Source of the DNA: an uncultured Clostridia bacterium
GTDB lineage: Bacteria; Bacillota; Clostridia; Christensenellales; Borkfalkiaceae
Reading direction: 5' to 3'
Length of the DNA stretch: 64,000 bases
NCBI GenBank assembly: GCA_934248055.1
Contig: CAKQKI010000001.1
Span: 1 to 64,000, forward strand
The translations under genes and the position numbers were made by a program. The notes below the pieces were generated by a model that had not been told where the DNA came from, did not search any database, and worked only from the letters and a program-made list of their open reading frames with translations. Shown piece by piece: positions 7,146 to 15,705 of this stretch; the first letter of the stretch is position 1; each line of letters starts with the position of its first letter.

Positions 7146-9812
7146 ATGATAAAACAAGGTATAATAAAACGTTTAAAAAGAATATTCGCTCTGGTTGCGG
7201 CAGTTGCGTCGTTTATGCTCGTAATGAGTTTAAAAAGCCCCGCCGCTTTTGCCGAAGGCGGCGAAAACGTGTTCGAAATGCAGGACGGCGTATCGCTGAA
7301 ATTAAGCGACGGCGGCGGAATACGTTTCAGAATAAAAATGAGCGCGTCGGTTAAAGAACGCGTATTCGATAACGATACCGACAACAGCGTTAAACTGTAT
7401 TGTCTTGTAGCGCCGAGAGTGTTGTTTGACAGAGTGACCGACGGCAAGTATGAGAATATGACGGAAAGTCAGTGCGTTAAAACGGAAATCGACGACGTAA
7501 CGAAGATTTATCCCGGCGACGACGGTTATTACTACGTTAACGTATGCAACACGAGCATTAAAGAAGAAAACAGACTTCTCGATTACGTTTCTGTTGCTTA
7601 CCTGAAAACGGGCGAAACGACGGAATATGCTACCGCAAAAGGGCAATCGGTTTTCTTACCCGACGGAACGCTTAACGCGGGTTTTGATATTTCCGACGTA
7701 AGGGGCAATTTATACGACGTGCTGAATTCCGCAATAACCGATAAAGAAAGCGATTATTACGATAGCATTTTCGCTTCCGAAGCGTATGCCTGGTACGGCA
7801 GCGAAGAATATCCCGTTTTGATAAATTCGGCGGAAAGGTACGACGGTTTTGTGAGCGCCGTTAAAAACGGTAAAACTTTTACGGGTAAAAGTATTGCCGT
7901 TGCAAACGGAACGGAACTTAAAAAAGACGATTTTAACGGCGTAAGCGACGAATTATTCGCAGAATTGTCGGGAAAGGTTCAGACCGGATATAAAGTAACT
8001 TTCAACAATAATTCAAAGGGCGATAAGGTAAGCAGTCAGTACGTAATCGGCGGCAAAAAAGCCGTTTTACCGTTATGCGGCAGTTTAGGTTATACCGCTA
8101 AATGGAAAAACGCCGATAAAGAATGGAATTTCGACGTTGACGCCGTAACTTCCGACACGACTCTCGTTGCGGAATGGAATATCGATAATTACAACGTTAC
8201 CGTTCATCGCGCAGGCGTTGAAGAGCCGGAAGTGATTTCGTTTAACGTTGAGAACAGGGAAAGCGTTCTTAAAGGACTTAAAACCGCCGATACCGCTCAG
8301 TATTCTTATACGATAGAAAATCTCCCCGAAAAATTATTGCTTCGGGATTATACTTTTACGGAAACCAGAGAATTAAGAGAATACGTAATACGATTCCTTA
8401 ATCACGACGGAACCGTTATAAAAGAAGATACTCTTAAATACGGCGATAATATCGTTGCGCCCGCCGCGCCCGAAAAGCAATCCGATAATTTGGGGCATTA
8501 CGTTTTTAACGGTTGGGAAAATCCCGCTACCGTAAGCGGCAACGCTGATTTCACGGCGTCGTTTACGCTCGTTAAGCATACTTACGAAGACGGCGTTTGC
8601 AGCAAGTGCGGCTACTGGCAAGAAGAAATCACGTATACTTACGACGAGAGCAAAGGCGGCTACGTTATAACGGGTTACAGCGGCGGTTTAACCGAAATTT
8701 ACGCAAGAGCAACGTATAACGACGGAACGCACGGCGAGAAAAACGTGGTCGCAATCGGTTCGTTTGCGTTTGACGGAAAAACCGAAATAGTAAAAGCGAT
8801 ATTCCCGAAAACCGTTACGAGTTGGGGAGCAAAAGAGAAGGGAGCAATATTCAGGGGATGCACTAATCTCGAATACGTTGCGCTGCCCGGGCTTACCAAA
8901 AACGCTTACTGGACTAACGGCAACAATCAATTTGCGGGTTGCACAAAACTCAGAACGGTTATTTTAGGAAAAGAGTTTTCAACAGATTGTCAGGTGTTTT
9001 ACGCAGGCACTGCGCCCGAAACGCCGATACTCGATATATATCTTTACTCCGAAGACGGCACGTTCGGCACTTTCGAAGCGAACAGTGAAGAAAATTTATT
9101 ATTATCGGGCAAAGTATATAAATACGACGCAAACGGCAAATGCAGTACCTGGAAGTATAACGACGATAAAACCGACGTTATATTGAATGCCGAAAAACAC
9201 GTGTTCGTAGACGGTATTTGCAGCAAGTGCGGCTACTGGCAGGAAGAAATCACGTATACTTACGACGAGAGCAAAGACGGTTACGTTATAACGGGTTACA
9301 GCGGCGGTTTAACCGAAATTTACGCAAGAGCAACGTATAACGACGGAACGCACGGCGAGAAAAACGTGGTCGCAATCGGTTCGTTTGCGTTTGACGGAAA
9401 AACCGAAATAGTAAAAGCGATATTCCCGAAAACCGTTACGAGTTGGGGAGCAAAAGAGAAGGGAGCAATATTCAGGGGATGCACTAATCTCGAATACGTT
9501 GCGCTGCCCGGGCTTACCAAAAACGCTTACTGGACTAACGGCAACAATCAATTTGCGGGTTGCACAAAACTCAGAACGGTTATTTTAGGAAAAGAGTTTT
9601 CAACAGATTGTCAGGTGTTTTACGCAGGCACTGCGCCCGAAACGCCGATACTCGATATATATCTTTACTCCGAAGACGGCACGTTCGGCACTTTCGAAGC
9701 GAACAGTGAAGAAAATTTATTATTATCGGGCAAAGTGTATAAATACAATGAAAACGGCGGAACGGGCACCTGGAAATATAACGACGATAAGACGGGCGTT
9801 ATATTGAACTGA
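7146..9812 (+). CDS. Large secreted protein with InlB-type and BspA-type LRR modules
   Basis: An 888-residue extracellular protein. A Sec signal peptide with a long hydrophobic core ends near AFAEGG (about residue 38). Residues 40-280 are an uncharacterised domain; about 280-480 hold InlB-like beta-grasp units (VTFNNNSKGD, YVIRFLNHDGT...FNGW). The C-terminal half is two almost identical modules of 207 residues (621 bp), each opened by a H.YEDGVCSKCG or HVFVDGICSKCG knuckle and carrying BspA-type leucine-rich repeats (AFDGKTEIVKAIFPKTV, FRGCTNLEYVALPGL). There is no LPxTG or other anchor, so it is released or held by non-covalent contacts. Start: GGGAGG before ATG 7146. A surface-binding role beside the sugar transporter is inference. 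Confidence 0.88.
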   Translation: MIKQGIIKRLKRIFALVAAVASFMLVMSLKSPAAFAEGGENVFEMQDGVSLKLSDGGGIRFRIKMSASVKERVFDNDTDNSVKLYCLVAPRVLFDRVTDGKYENMTESQCVKTEIDDVTKIYPGDDGYYYVNVCNTSIKEENRLLDYVSVAYLKTGETTEYATAKGQSVFLPDGTLNAGFDISDVRGNLYDVLNSAITDKESDYYDSIFASEAYAWYGSEEYPVLINSAERYDGFVSAVKNGKTFTGKSIAVANGTELKKDDFNGVSDELFAELSGKVQTGYKVTFNNNSKGDKVSSQYVIGGKKAVLPLCGSLGYTAKWKNADKEWNFDVDAVTSDTTLVAEWNIDNYNVTVHRAGVEEPEVISFNVENRESVLKGLKTADTAQYSYTIENLPEKLLLRDYTFTETRELREYVIRFLNHDGTVIKEDTLKYGDNIVAPAAPEKQSDNLGHYVFNGWENPATVSGNADFTASFTLVKHTYEDGVCSKCGYWQEEITYTYDESKGGYVITGYSGGLTEIYARATYNDGTHGEKNVVAIGSFAFDGKTEIVKAIFPKTVTSWGAKEKGAIFRGCTNLEYVALPGLTKNAYWTNGNNQFAGCTKLRTVILGKEFSTDCQVFYAGTAPETPILDIYLYSEDGTFGTFEANSEENLLLSGKVYKYDANGKCSTWKYNDDKTDVILNAEKHVFVDGICSKCGYWQEEITYTYDESKDGYVITGYSGGLTEIYARATYNDGTHGEKNVVAIGSFAFDGKTEIVKAIFPKTVTSWGAKEKGAIFRGCTNLEYVALPGLTKNAYWTNGNNQFAGCTKLRTVILGKEFSTDCQVFYAGTAPETPILDIYLYSEDGTFGTFEANSEENLLLSGKVYKYNENGGTGTWKYNDDKTGVILN
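8597..9130 (+). repeat. LRR module DNA, copy 1
   Basis: This stretch is almost base-for-base identical to 9218-9751 (offset 621 bp). From about 8796 onward, into the start of the second module near 9246, it is also nearly identical to 20711-21161 in another gene (offset 11,915 bp). Confidence 0.9.
9218..9751 (+). repeat. LRR module DNA, copy 2
   Basis: Tandem copy of 8597-9130 with only a few differences, concentrated at the ends. Silent sites are conserved as well, which points to recent duplication or gene conversion rather than selection on the protein. Confidence 0.9.
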
Positions 9813-9856
9813 AACTGACTTTTTTCATCGACAAATCAAATATAAAACAACGGAAC

Positions 9857-9892
9857 GAACGGTACTGCGTGAAATACTGCGCAATACCGTTC
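9857..9892 (+). promoter_or_regulatory. intercistronic stem-loop before the binding-protein gene
   Basis: An 8-bp stem (9857-9864 with 9885-9892) extended by four inner pairs, with no T-run after it. It sits in the 106-bp gap between the secreted LRR gene and the sugar-binding protein gene. It could stabilise or process mRNA so that the binding protein is made in excess; a weak terminator is the alternative. Confidence 0.45.
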
Positions 9893-9918
9893 AATTAAGA
9901 AATAAGGGATATAAAAAA

Positions 9919-11631
9919 ATGAAAATTAACAACTTTAAAACTAAAATTCTCGCTCTGACGTTAACGGTTATCACTTCTTTTTCGGCGTTATCGGCTTGCA
10001 GACCCAAAGAAGACAACGGTATCGAACAGGTCGATACCACAAAAACGCAATTGAACGTGGGCGTGTTCAACGACGGTACCGGCGCATACTGGCTGGAAGA
10101 AGCAAAGAAAGATTTCGAAGCGTATTATGCGGAAAAGTCTTTTGAAAAAGGCAAAAAGGGCGTTCAGATAGTTATAGACCCACAAAAAGACCGTTTTAAG
10201 AGCGACGTTCTGATTTCTACTATGAAATCCACCGAAAATAACGGGAATACGTTATACGTGGTTCCAACTAATCAGAAAAACTTTTATAATGAAAATTTAA
10301 TAGTCGATATAACGGACGCGGTAACCGAAAAAGTTTACGACGATAACGGCGATTACGCTCCAGGAGCCAACGCCACAAAATCCATTATCGACTTTATGTA
10401 TCCCGAATATCTGAAAGATTTAAAAATCGACGGCAAATACTATTCCGTTCCGTGGAGAACGTATTTCTGGGGCGTTACTTACGACGCTGATTTATTCAAC
10501 GAAAAATCTTTATTCATAAAGAAAAACGGCGACGTAGGCGCAAAACAAAAAGATATTTTAACTCAGAATTGTTCAACCGGACCCGACGGGGTTTACGGCA
10601 CTTCCGACGACGGTATGCCGAACGACTGGAATACGTTTATAAAACTTATAAGCGCAATGGTTTCTAAAAACGTGATTCCGTTTACCTGGAGTTATCAGGA
10701 AAATTATCAGAGAAGAGAATTTTTCAACAGCGTATGGGCAAATTACGAAGGAGCGAACGACTTTTCTCTTAATTACTCATTCAGCGGCACGGATTCTCAA
10801 TTCGGAGAAATAAACGAAAATAATTACGGCAAACTTATCAGTCAGGAAGGAAGAAGAGCCGCTTTGAAAGCCTGCAAAGACGTTACTTCCAGAAAGGAAT
10901 ATTATTCTTCAAGGGTTAAATCGAATAACTATACCGACGCGCAATACGAATACGCTCACAGCATCGCTGACGACAAGCCTATCGCCATGCTGTTCGAAGG
11001 AAGTTACTGGGAAGTCGAAGCGAAAGGCACTTTCGATAAAATGGCTGTTTTCAATTCGGGTTACGGTTACGGTAAGCGTAATTTCAAATGGCTGCCCATG
11101 CCTAATTTTACAGACGTTGACGGCATAGCGAATCAGGACACGGCAAGACTGAACGAAGCGGGCAAGTACGACAGAGTTCTTAACGGAACGAGCGGAAAGG
11201 GAACGGGATTTTATATTTCCAAAAAAAATAAGTTCGATCAGGCTACGTACGATACGCAGGTAGAGATTGCAAAGTTGTTTATTCAATTCGTTCATTCGAG
11301 AAAGCAACTTGCTAATTTCACAAAAAATACGGGCGGCGCGTTCAGACCGTTTAATTTCACGATAAGCGACGAAGAATTGAACGAGTGGCCCGGCGTTGCA
11401 AAAAGTATTTACGTGTTCATAAAAGAAGGCGCGACGATTGTTGACGAAACTATGAATTCTTCCGTAAGAAACAATAATCCTACGCGTTTTGCCGAAGGGG
11501 CGTGGAGTTTTGACCACGGAGACTGGAAAGACGCCATACATTACTTTCTTGATCGCCCCGACGACACGGTAAACGGTTGCTTCACTTACGTAGAAAGAAT
11601 GTTAAGAAGTTCTTTCGGTCACTACGAATAA
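9919..11631 (+). CDS. ABC sugar transporter, extracellular solute-binding lipoprotein
   Basis: A 570-residue substrate-binding protein. The signal peptide ends in a lipobox LSAC with Cys27, so it is predicted to be lipid-anchored on the outer face of the membrane. The body has the layout of large family-1 carbohydrate-binding proteins of Firmicutes, with YYSVPWRTYFWGVTYDADLFN near residue 175 and a C-terminal lobe including GTGFYISKKNKFDQ and FIQFVHSRKQLANF. It is followed directly by two permease genes (13-bp gap). The ligand is probably an oligosaccharide, but it cannot be read from the sequence. RBS AAGGGAT lies upstream of ATG 9919. Confidence 0.92.
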   Translation: MKINNFKTKILALTLTVITSFSALSACRPKEDNGIEQVDTTKTQLNVGVFNDGTGAYWLEEAKKDFEAYYAEKSFEKGKKGVQIVIDPQKDRFKSDVLISTMKSTENNGNTLYVVPTNQKNFYNENLIVDITDAVTEKVYDDNGDYAPGANATKSIIDFMYPEYLKDLKIDGKYYSVPWRTYFWGVTYDADLFNEKSLFIKKNGDVGAKQKDILTQNCSTGPDGVYGTSDDGMPNDWNTFIKLISAMVSKNVIPFTWSYQENYQRREFFNSVWANYEGANDFSLNYSFSGTDSQFGEINENNYGKLISQEGRRAALKACKDVTSRKEYYSSRVKSNNYTDAQYEYAHSIADDKPIAMLFEGSYWEVEAKGTFDKMAVFNSGYGYGKRNFKWLPMPNFTDVDGIANQDTARLNEAGKYDRVLNGTSGKGTGFYISKKNKFDQATYDTQVEIAKLFIQFVHSRKQLANFTKNTGGAFRPFNFTISDEELNEWPGVAKSIYVFIKEGATIVDETMNSSVRNNNPTRFAEGAWSFDHGDWKDAIHYFLDRPDDTVNGCFTYVERMLRSSFGHYE

Positions 11632-11644
11632 AATCGGGTAAAAT

Positions 11645-12670
11645 ATGAAAGATCCCAACAAAAACATATTCAAAAGAATAAAATGGTTTTTTTACGACGT
11701 TAAAGTTGCCGTGTTTAAAAATAACGGCAACGCGCGTAAAAAAACGGGCGTACTCAACGCAAAAGTAAAAGAAAAAGCGTTTTTATTTTTCTTTTTGCTT
11801 TTTCCTGTAGTGCAGTTTTTAATATTTTACGTTGCGCTGAATTTCAACTCGTTTTTGTTAGCGTTCAACAAATTCGATATGTCGGGCAAAAAAACCTTCA
11901 CGGGGCTTGAAAACTTTAAAGAAGTTTTATGTCTTATATTCGTTAAAGATTTCAAGGGTGAATTTTTACAGCACTTCGAAATGGTCAGAATGATAAAAAA
12001 TTCCGCCATTCAAACGGCATTTTCGCTTTTTCTGATGCTGCCCGTAAACGTAATAAGCGCATACGTAGTATTTAAAAAAGTACCTTTTTCCGACGCTATA
12101 AAAGTTCTTTTGTTTTTACCTAATCTTATACCTTCGATGGTTTTCGTTATAAGCGCGAAAGCCTTGATAATGAAAGGTCTGCCTATAATTTTCGAAGGAG
12201 CAGACCTACTCAACACCGCTAAAACGAGCAGTTTCTGGACGATACTCGTTTTCGGATTATGGATGTCTTTTGCGGGCGGAATGGTAGTGTATTTAAGCGC
12301 GATGTCGGGCGTTCCCAAAGAGATACTCGAATACGGGCAACTCGAACCTATGTCTTCGTATACGGAGCTCGTTAAGGTGATAGTGCCGCTTATTTATCCC
12401 ACTATCGTTACTTACGTAGTCGTCGGAGTTGCAAACTTCTTTATTGCGCAAGGGTATTATTTCTCATTCTTCGGCGGAAGTATTTTCGCAAAACTATACG
12501 ATAATTTAGGGTATTATTTCTTCGTGCAGGTTGCGGCTAACGATGAATTCATAGGCAAAACGCGGTTTGGCTTTGCCGCCGCGGGCGGTATACTGTTTAC
12601 CATTGTCGTTGCGCCCGTAACGTTTATGGTCAAGCATTTAATGGAAAAGTACGGACCGAGTGAGGATTGA
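11645..12670 (+). CDS. ABC sugar transporter permease (MalF/UgpA type)
   Basis: A 341-residue inner-membrane permease with a basic N-terminal tail and about six membrane segments, the first near residues 47-70 (FFFLLFPVVQFLIFY). The cytoplasmic loop that docks with the ATPase is present in a degenerate form (EILEYGQLEPMSSYTELVKV followed by PLIYP); the usual EAA..DGA reads EYGQLEP here. It would form a heterodimer with the next gene product. It overlaps the run-up of the second permease. No ATP-binding subunit lies in the cluster, so a shared MsmK-type ATPase encoded elsewhere is expected. Confidence 0.92.
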   Translation: MKDPNKNIFKRIKWFFYDVKVAVFKNNGNARKKTGVLNAKVKEKAFLFFFLLFPVVQFLIFYVALNFNSFLLAFNKFDMSGKKTFTGLENFKEVLCLIFVKDFKGEFLQHFEMVRMIKNSAIQTAFSLFLMLPVNVISAYVVFKKVPFSDAIKVLLFLPNLIPSMVFVISAKALIMKGLPIIFEGADLLNTAKTSSFWTILVFGLWMSFAGGMVVYLSAMSGVPKEILEYGQLEPMSSYTELVKVIVPLIYPTIVTYVVVGVANFFIAQGYYFSFFGGSIFAKLYDNLGYYFFVQVAANDEFIGKTRFGFAAAGGILFTIVVAPVTFMVKHLMEKYGPSED

Positions 12671-12672
12671 GA

Positions 12673-13593
12673 ATGAAAAAAGCAAATAAAATCAAACAAA
12701 AATTCGATATTTTCATGATTGTAGTGTACGTAGTGGTAATTGTTTACGTTCTCTCTATGATTTATATGCTTTATTCGGGGCTTATAAACACCTTTAAAGG
12801 CTTCGGGGATTATTTCGACAACTATCTGAGTTGGCCGAAAAAAAATCCTAACCCGTTAAAAGAATATAAAGGATTTACGCTCGAAAACTATTTAACCGTA
12901 TTCAGATCGTTTTTTATGTACATTACGCCGAGCGGAGCGCCGAAACGCAAAGTTTATCTCGCGGAATTATATTACAACACGGCTCTTTATGCGTTTTTTA
13001 TGTCCGCTTTTTCAATAATCACTCAGGTTATTACGGCGTATGCCGTTTCAAAATATAAATTCAGATTCGGCTCCGTTTTATACGCGGTAGGCATAATCGT
13101 TATGCTCGTGCCGATCGTCGGATCGTTGCCGTCGCAGATTTATTTCGCGTACGACGTGTTTCGTTTCAAAAACAGCCTGATAGGAATTTGTATAATGAAC
13201 TGCAAGTATCCGGGAATATATTTTCTCGTGTTTTACGCCGCCTTTAAAAGCGTTCCCTGGACTTACGCCGAAGCGGCGCAGATAGACGGGGCGGGGCATT
13301 TGCGTATTTTTTGGGAAATTATGTTGCCCATGGTATCGAGTACGATATTTGCGGTGTTCGTATTGTTTTTCATTCAGTACTGGAACGATTATTTAACGCC
13401 GATGATTTTTTTACCCGATATGCCTACGGTGTCTTACGCGCTGTACGATTTGTCTACGTCTGTCGAACCGGAAGTAGACGGTCTTGTAGTGCTGACGGCG
13501 GCGTTCGTATCCTGTATTCCCGTAATCGTTTTGTTTGCCGCGTTTAAAAACATAATAATGGGCAACGTAGCGGTAGGCGGAATAAAAGGCTGA
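12673..13593 (+). CDS. ABC sugar transporter permease (MalG/UgpE type)
   Basis: A 306-residue inner-membrane permease with six predicted membrane segments. The ATPase-docking EAA motif is canonical (TYAEAAQIDGAGHLRIF, ending in MLP) near residue 205-230. The start at ATG 12673 is chosen because GAGTGAGGA ends 6 bases before it; a TTG two codons upstream is in frame. It lies 2 bp after the stop of the first permease gene, as translationally coupled permease pairs do. Confidence 0.94.
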   Translation: MKKANKIKQKFDIFMIVVYVVVIVYVLSMIYMLYSGLINTFKGFGDYFDNYLSWPKKNPNPLKEYKGFTLENYLTVFRSFFMYITPSGAPKRKVYLAELYYNTALYAFFMSAFSIITQVITAYAVSKYKFRFGSVLYAVGIIVMLVPIVGSLPSQIYFAYDVFRFKNSLIGICIMNCKYPGIYFLVFYAAFKSVPWTYAEAAQIDGAGHLRIFWEIMLPMVSSTIFAVFVLFFIQYWNDYLTPMIFLPDMPTVSYALYDLSTSVEPEVDGLVVLTAAFVSCIPVIVLFAAFKNIIMGNVAVGGIKG

Positions 13594-13615
13594 AAAACAA
13601 GGAGTATTCATCAAG

Positions 13616-15700
13616 ATGAAAAAAGTAAAATTTGCTTTGATAATCATTTTTACCGTGATTTTAAGCGCAAGTTCGTTTATAGCGGTCAGCGCAGTCAACG
13701 CCGAGCGTTCGGAAAAACCGGAGTGGATAGACGTTGTCTGGTCGGATAGTAACGAATTTTTGGAAAAAGATCTTCCGAGCGGCGTTAAAGGAAAAAGTTA
13801 TCCGCTTCCCGTCTGCGTTGCCGTTGACAATAACGGTAATACGTTAACCGATTTGCAGTATACCGTAAAAGACGGCGATAATAAAACGGTTTTAGTAAAA
13901 GACGGCAGGTTCGCCACCGCCGCAGCCGGCGTTTATACGATAAAATATACGGTGCAATACGCGGGCTTGTCTGCCGAAAAGAGCGTTTACGTAAACGTTG
14001 CGGATAGTTGCGAAGAGTTATCCTACGAGATAAACTCCGATATTCCCGACAAGGTTTTTACGTCCGAAAGCGTCGTTTTGCTTTCGGGAAAAAGCGCGGG
14101 CGGCGTAGGCAATATTTCGGTCGGAATAAAGGTTTTATTTAACGGCGAAGAAGAAAAGATTTATAATTTTGGCGGAAATTCGTATTTTAAAGCCGTTAAA
14201 AGCGGAGTTTACGATCTGAATTATATTTTAAGCGATTACGTCGGAAACGAAAAAACCTTTTCAAAACAAATAGTTGCCGAAAGGTCTGATTTGCCGATAT
14301 TAGAAACGGTAAACGTAAGCCCTAAAATTCAGAAAGGGGATAATAAAATCAAAGTTCCCGTGGCAACGGCGGTAGTAGTCGACGCAGACGATTATTCTTA
14401 TTCCGTTCCCGTTAAAGTGTACTATGACGACGTCGATATCACAAAAGATATGTTTTTCACCGCAACGGCAAGCGGAAAACACACTTTAAAATATAAAGCG
14501 GTAAATCCGATGAATAAGTCGGCTGTGAGCGAAAAGACTTATGAAATTGAAATTTCGGATTTTAACGACGAGAGTTTATACGATAAAAATTATGCCTTTA
14601 TATCCAACTATATATCAACCGATAATTGTTCTTACGCTTTCGATGCGAACGGATATTTATCAATGTCTGTTGCGGACGGGCAAAGCGGAAAACTTAATTT
14701 TTCAAATAAAATAAAAAACAACTTTTTAAATTTTGAAATATCGGTTAACAGCAGTAAGAACGAATTCGAAGGCGTTTCGGTAACTATCTGCGATTACGTT
14801 CGTTTAAACGAAAGCATAGAATTGTTTTTTAAAAAATCCGACGTAAAAAATAAAACGGACGTATATTTAAACGGTAATTTTGTTTCCGTCATAGACTATT
14901 CGTTTACCGAATATTCCGATAAAAGGCTTAAAGTTCAACTCGATTGCAAAAACAACGTTTTATATTGTTTCGACGCGAAAATCTGCGACGTCAGCGCGTA
15001 TTATAACGGAACGCCTTTCAGCGGGTTTTCAAGCACGTTTGCAAAAGCGGGGTTCGGAATAGTAAACGCGTACGGCAAAAACGAAGTGTTTATATTGTCG
15101 CTGTCAGACGTTTCAATAACCGATTCGTCGTCTGACGGTGCCGCGCCGGTTCTTGTTAAAGACGAAAAATACGAAAGCGTTTATAATTGCGAAATAAACG
15201 ATAAATTAACTTTTTATCCCGTTGAATTTTACGATTTTACGAATGAAAATTTAAGAGTCGAATTTACGGTATTCAAGCCTTCGGGAGAAATTCTTTTAAC
15301 TTCGTTAAACGATAAACCCGAAACGATCGTGCTTTCGGAATACGGAACGTATAGTTTCAGATATATCGCTTACGATTCTTACGACAACCATAAGCCCGTT
15401 TACGGTTCGGTTTACGTTCTTGACAGGGTAGCCCCGACCATTCGGCTTAAAGGCGACATAAAGGCGGAATATAAGCAAGGCGACGTAATTTCGCTTCCGA
15501 AAGCCGTTGTTTCGGATAATAATACTCCTACTGAAAATTTAGTCGTTTACGCTTACGTTATTCATAACGGTCTGACTTCGACCATACTCGACAAAGACGC
15601 GTTTACTTTTTCAAAAGCGGGAAGTTACACTTTCAGATTTGCCGTTTACGACAAAAATATGAATCACGTTTATATCGAATATACGACGATATGCAGGTAA
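13616..15700 (+). CDS. Secreted multi-domain protein with Ig-like and LamG-like regions
   Basis: A 694-residue predicted exported protein with an N-terminal signal peptide (hydrophobic core to about residue 28, AVSAVNA). Several beta-sandwich segments of bacterial Ig-like character follow (DGRFATAAAGVYTIKYTV, SGKHTLKYKAV, AGSYTFRFAVYDKN). Around residues 320-500 is a segment resembling a concanavalin/laminin-G-type jelly roll (SYAFDANGYLSMSVADG, ELFFKKSD). There is no membrane anchor and no catalytic motif I recognise. AAGGAG upstream supports ATG 13616. It follows the permeases by 22 bp. Binding of polysaccharide at the cell surface is a reasonable but unproven role. Confidence 0.75.
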   Translation: MKKVKFALIIIFTVILSASSFIAVSAVNAERSEKPEWIDVVWSDSNEFLEKDLPSGVKGKSYPLPVCVAVDNNGNTLTDLQYTVKDGDNKTVLVKDGRFATAAAGVYTIKYTVQYAGLSAEKSVYVNVADSCEELSYEINSDIPDKVFTSESVVLLSGKSAGGVGNISVGIKVLFNGEEEKIYNFGGNSYFKAVKSGVYDLNYILSDYVGNEKTFSKQIVAERSDLPILETVNVSPKIQKGDNKIKVPVATAVVVDADDYSYSVPVKVYYDDVDITKDMFFTATASGKHTLKYKAVNPMNKSAVSEKTYEIEISDFNDESLYDKNYAFISNYISTDNCSYAFDANGYLSMSVADGQSGKLNFSNKIKNNFLNFEISVNSSKNEFEGVSVTICDYVRLNESIELFFKKSDVKNKTDVYLNGNFVSVIDYSFTEYSDKRLKVQLDCKNNVLYCFDAKICDVSAYYNGTPFSGFSSTFAKAGFGIVNAYGKNEVFILSLSDVSITDSSSDGAAPVLVKDEKYESVYNCEINDKLTFYPVEFYDFTNENLRVEFTVFKPSGEILLTSLNDKPETIVLSEYGTYSFRYIAYDSYDNHKPVYGSVYVLDRVAPTIRLKGDIKAEYKQGDVISLPKAVVSDNNTPTENLVVYAYVIHNGLTSTILDKDAFTFSKAGSYTFRFAVYDKNMNHVYIEYTTICR

Positions 15701-15705
15701 ATACA

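Noticed and set aside
6998..9812. RiPP biosynthesis cluster around the 43-residue peptide
   Set aside because: No radical-SAM maturase, cyclodehydratase, lanthipeptide enzyme, peptidase-transporter or precursor-recognition element is nearby; the peptide is reported only as unknown.
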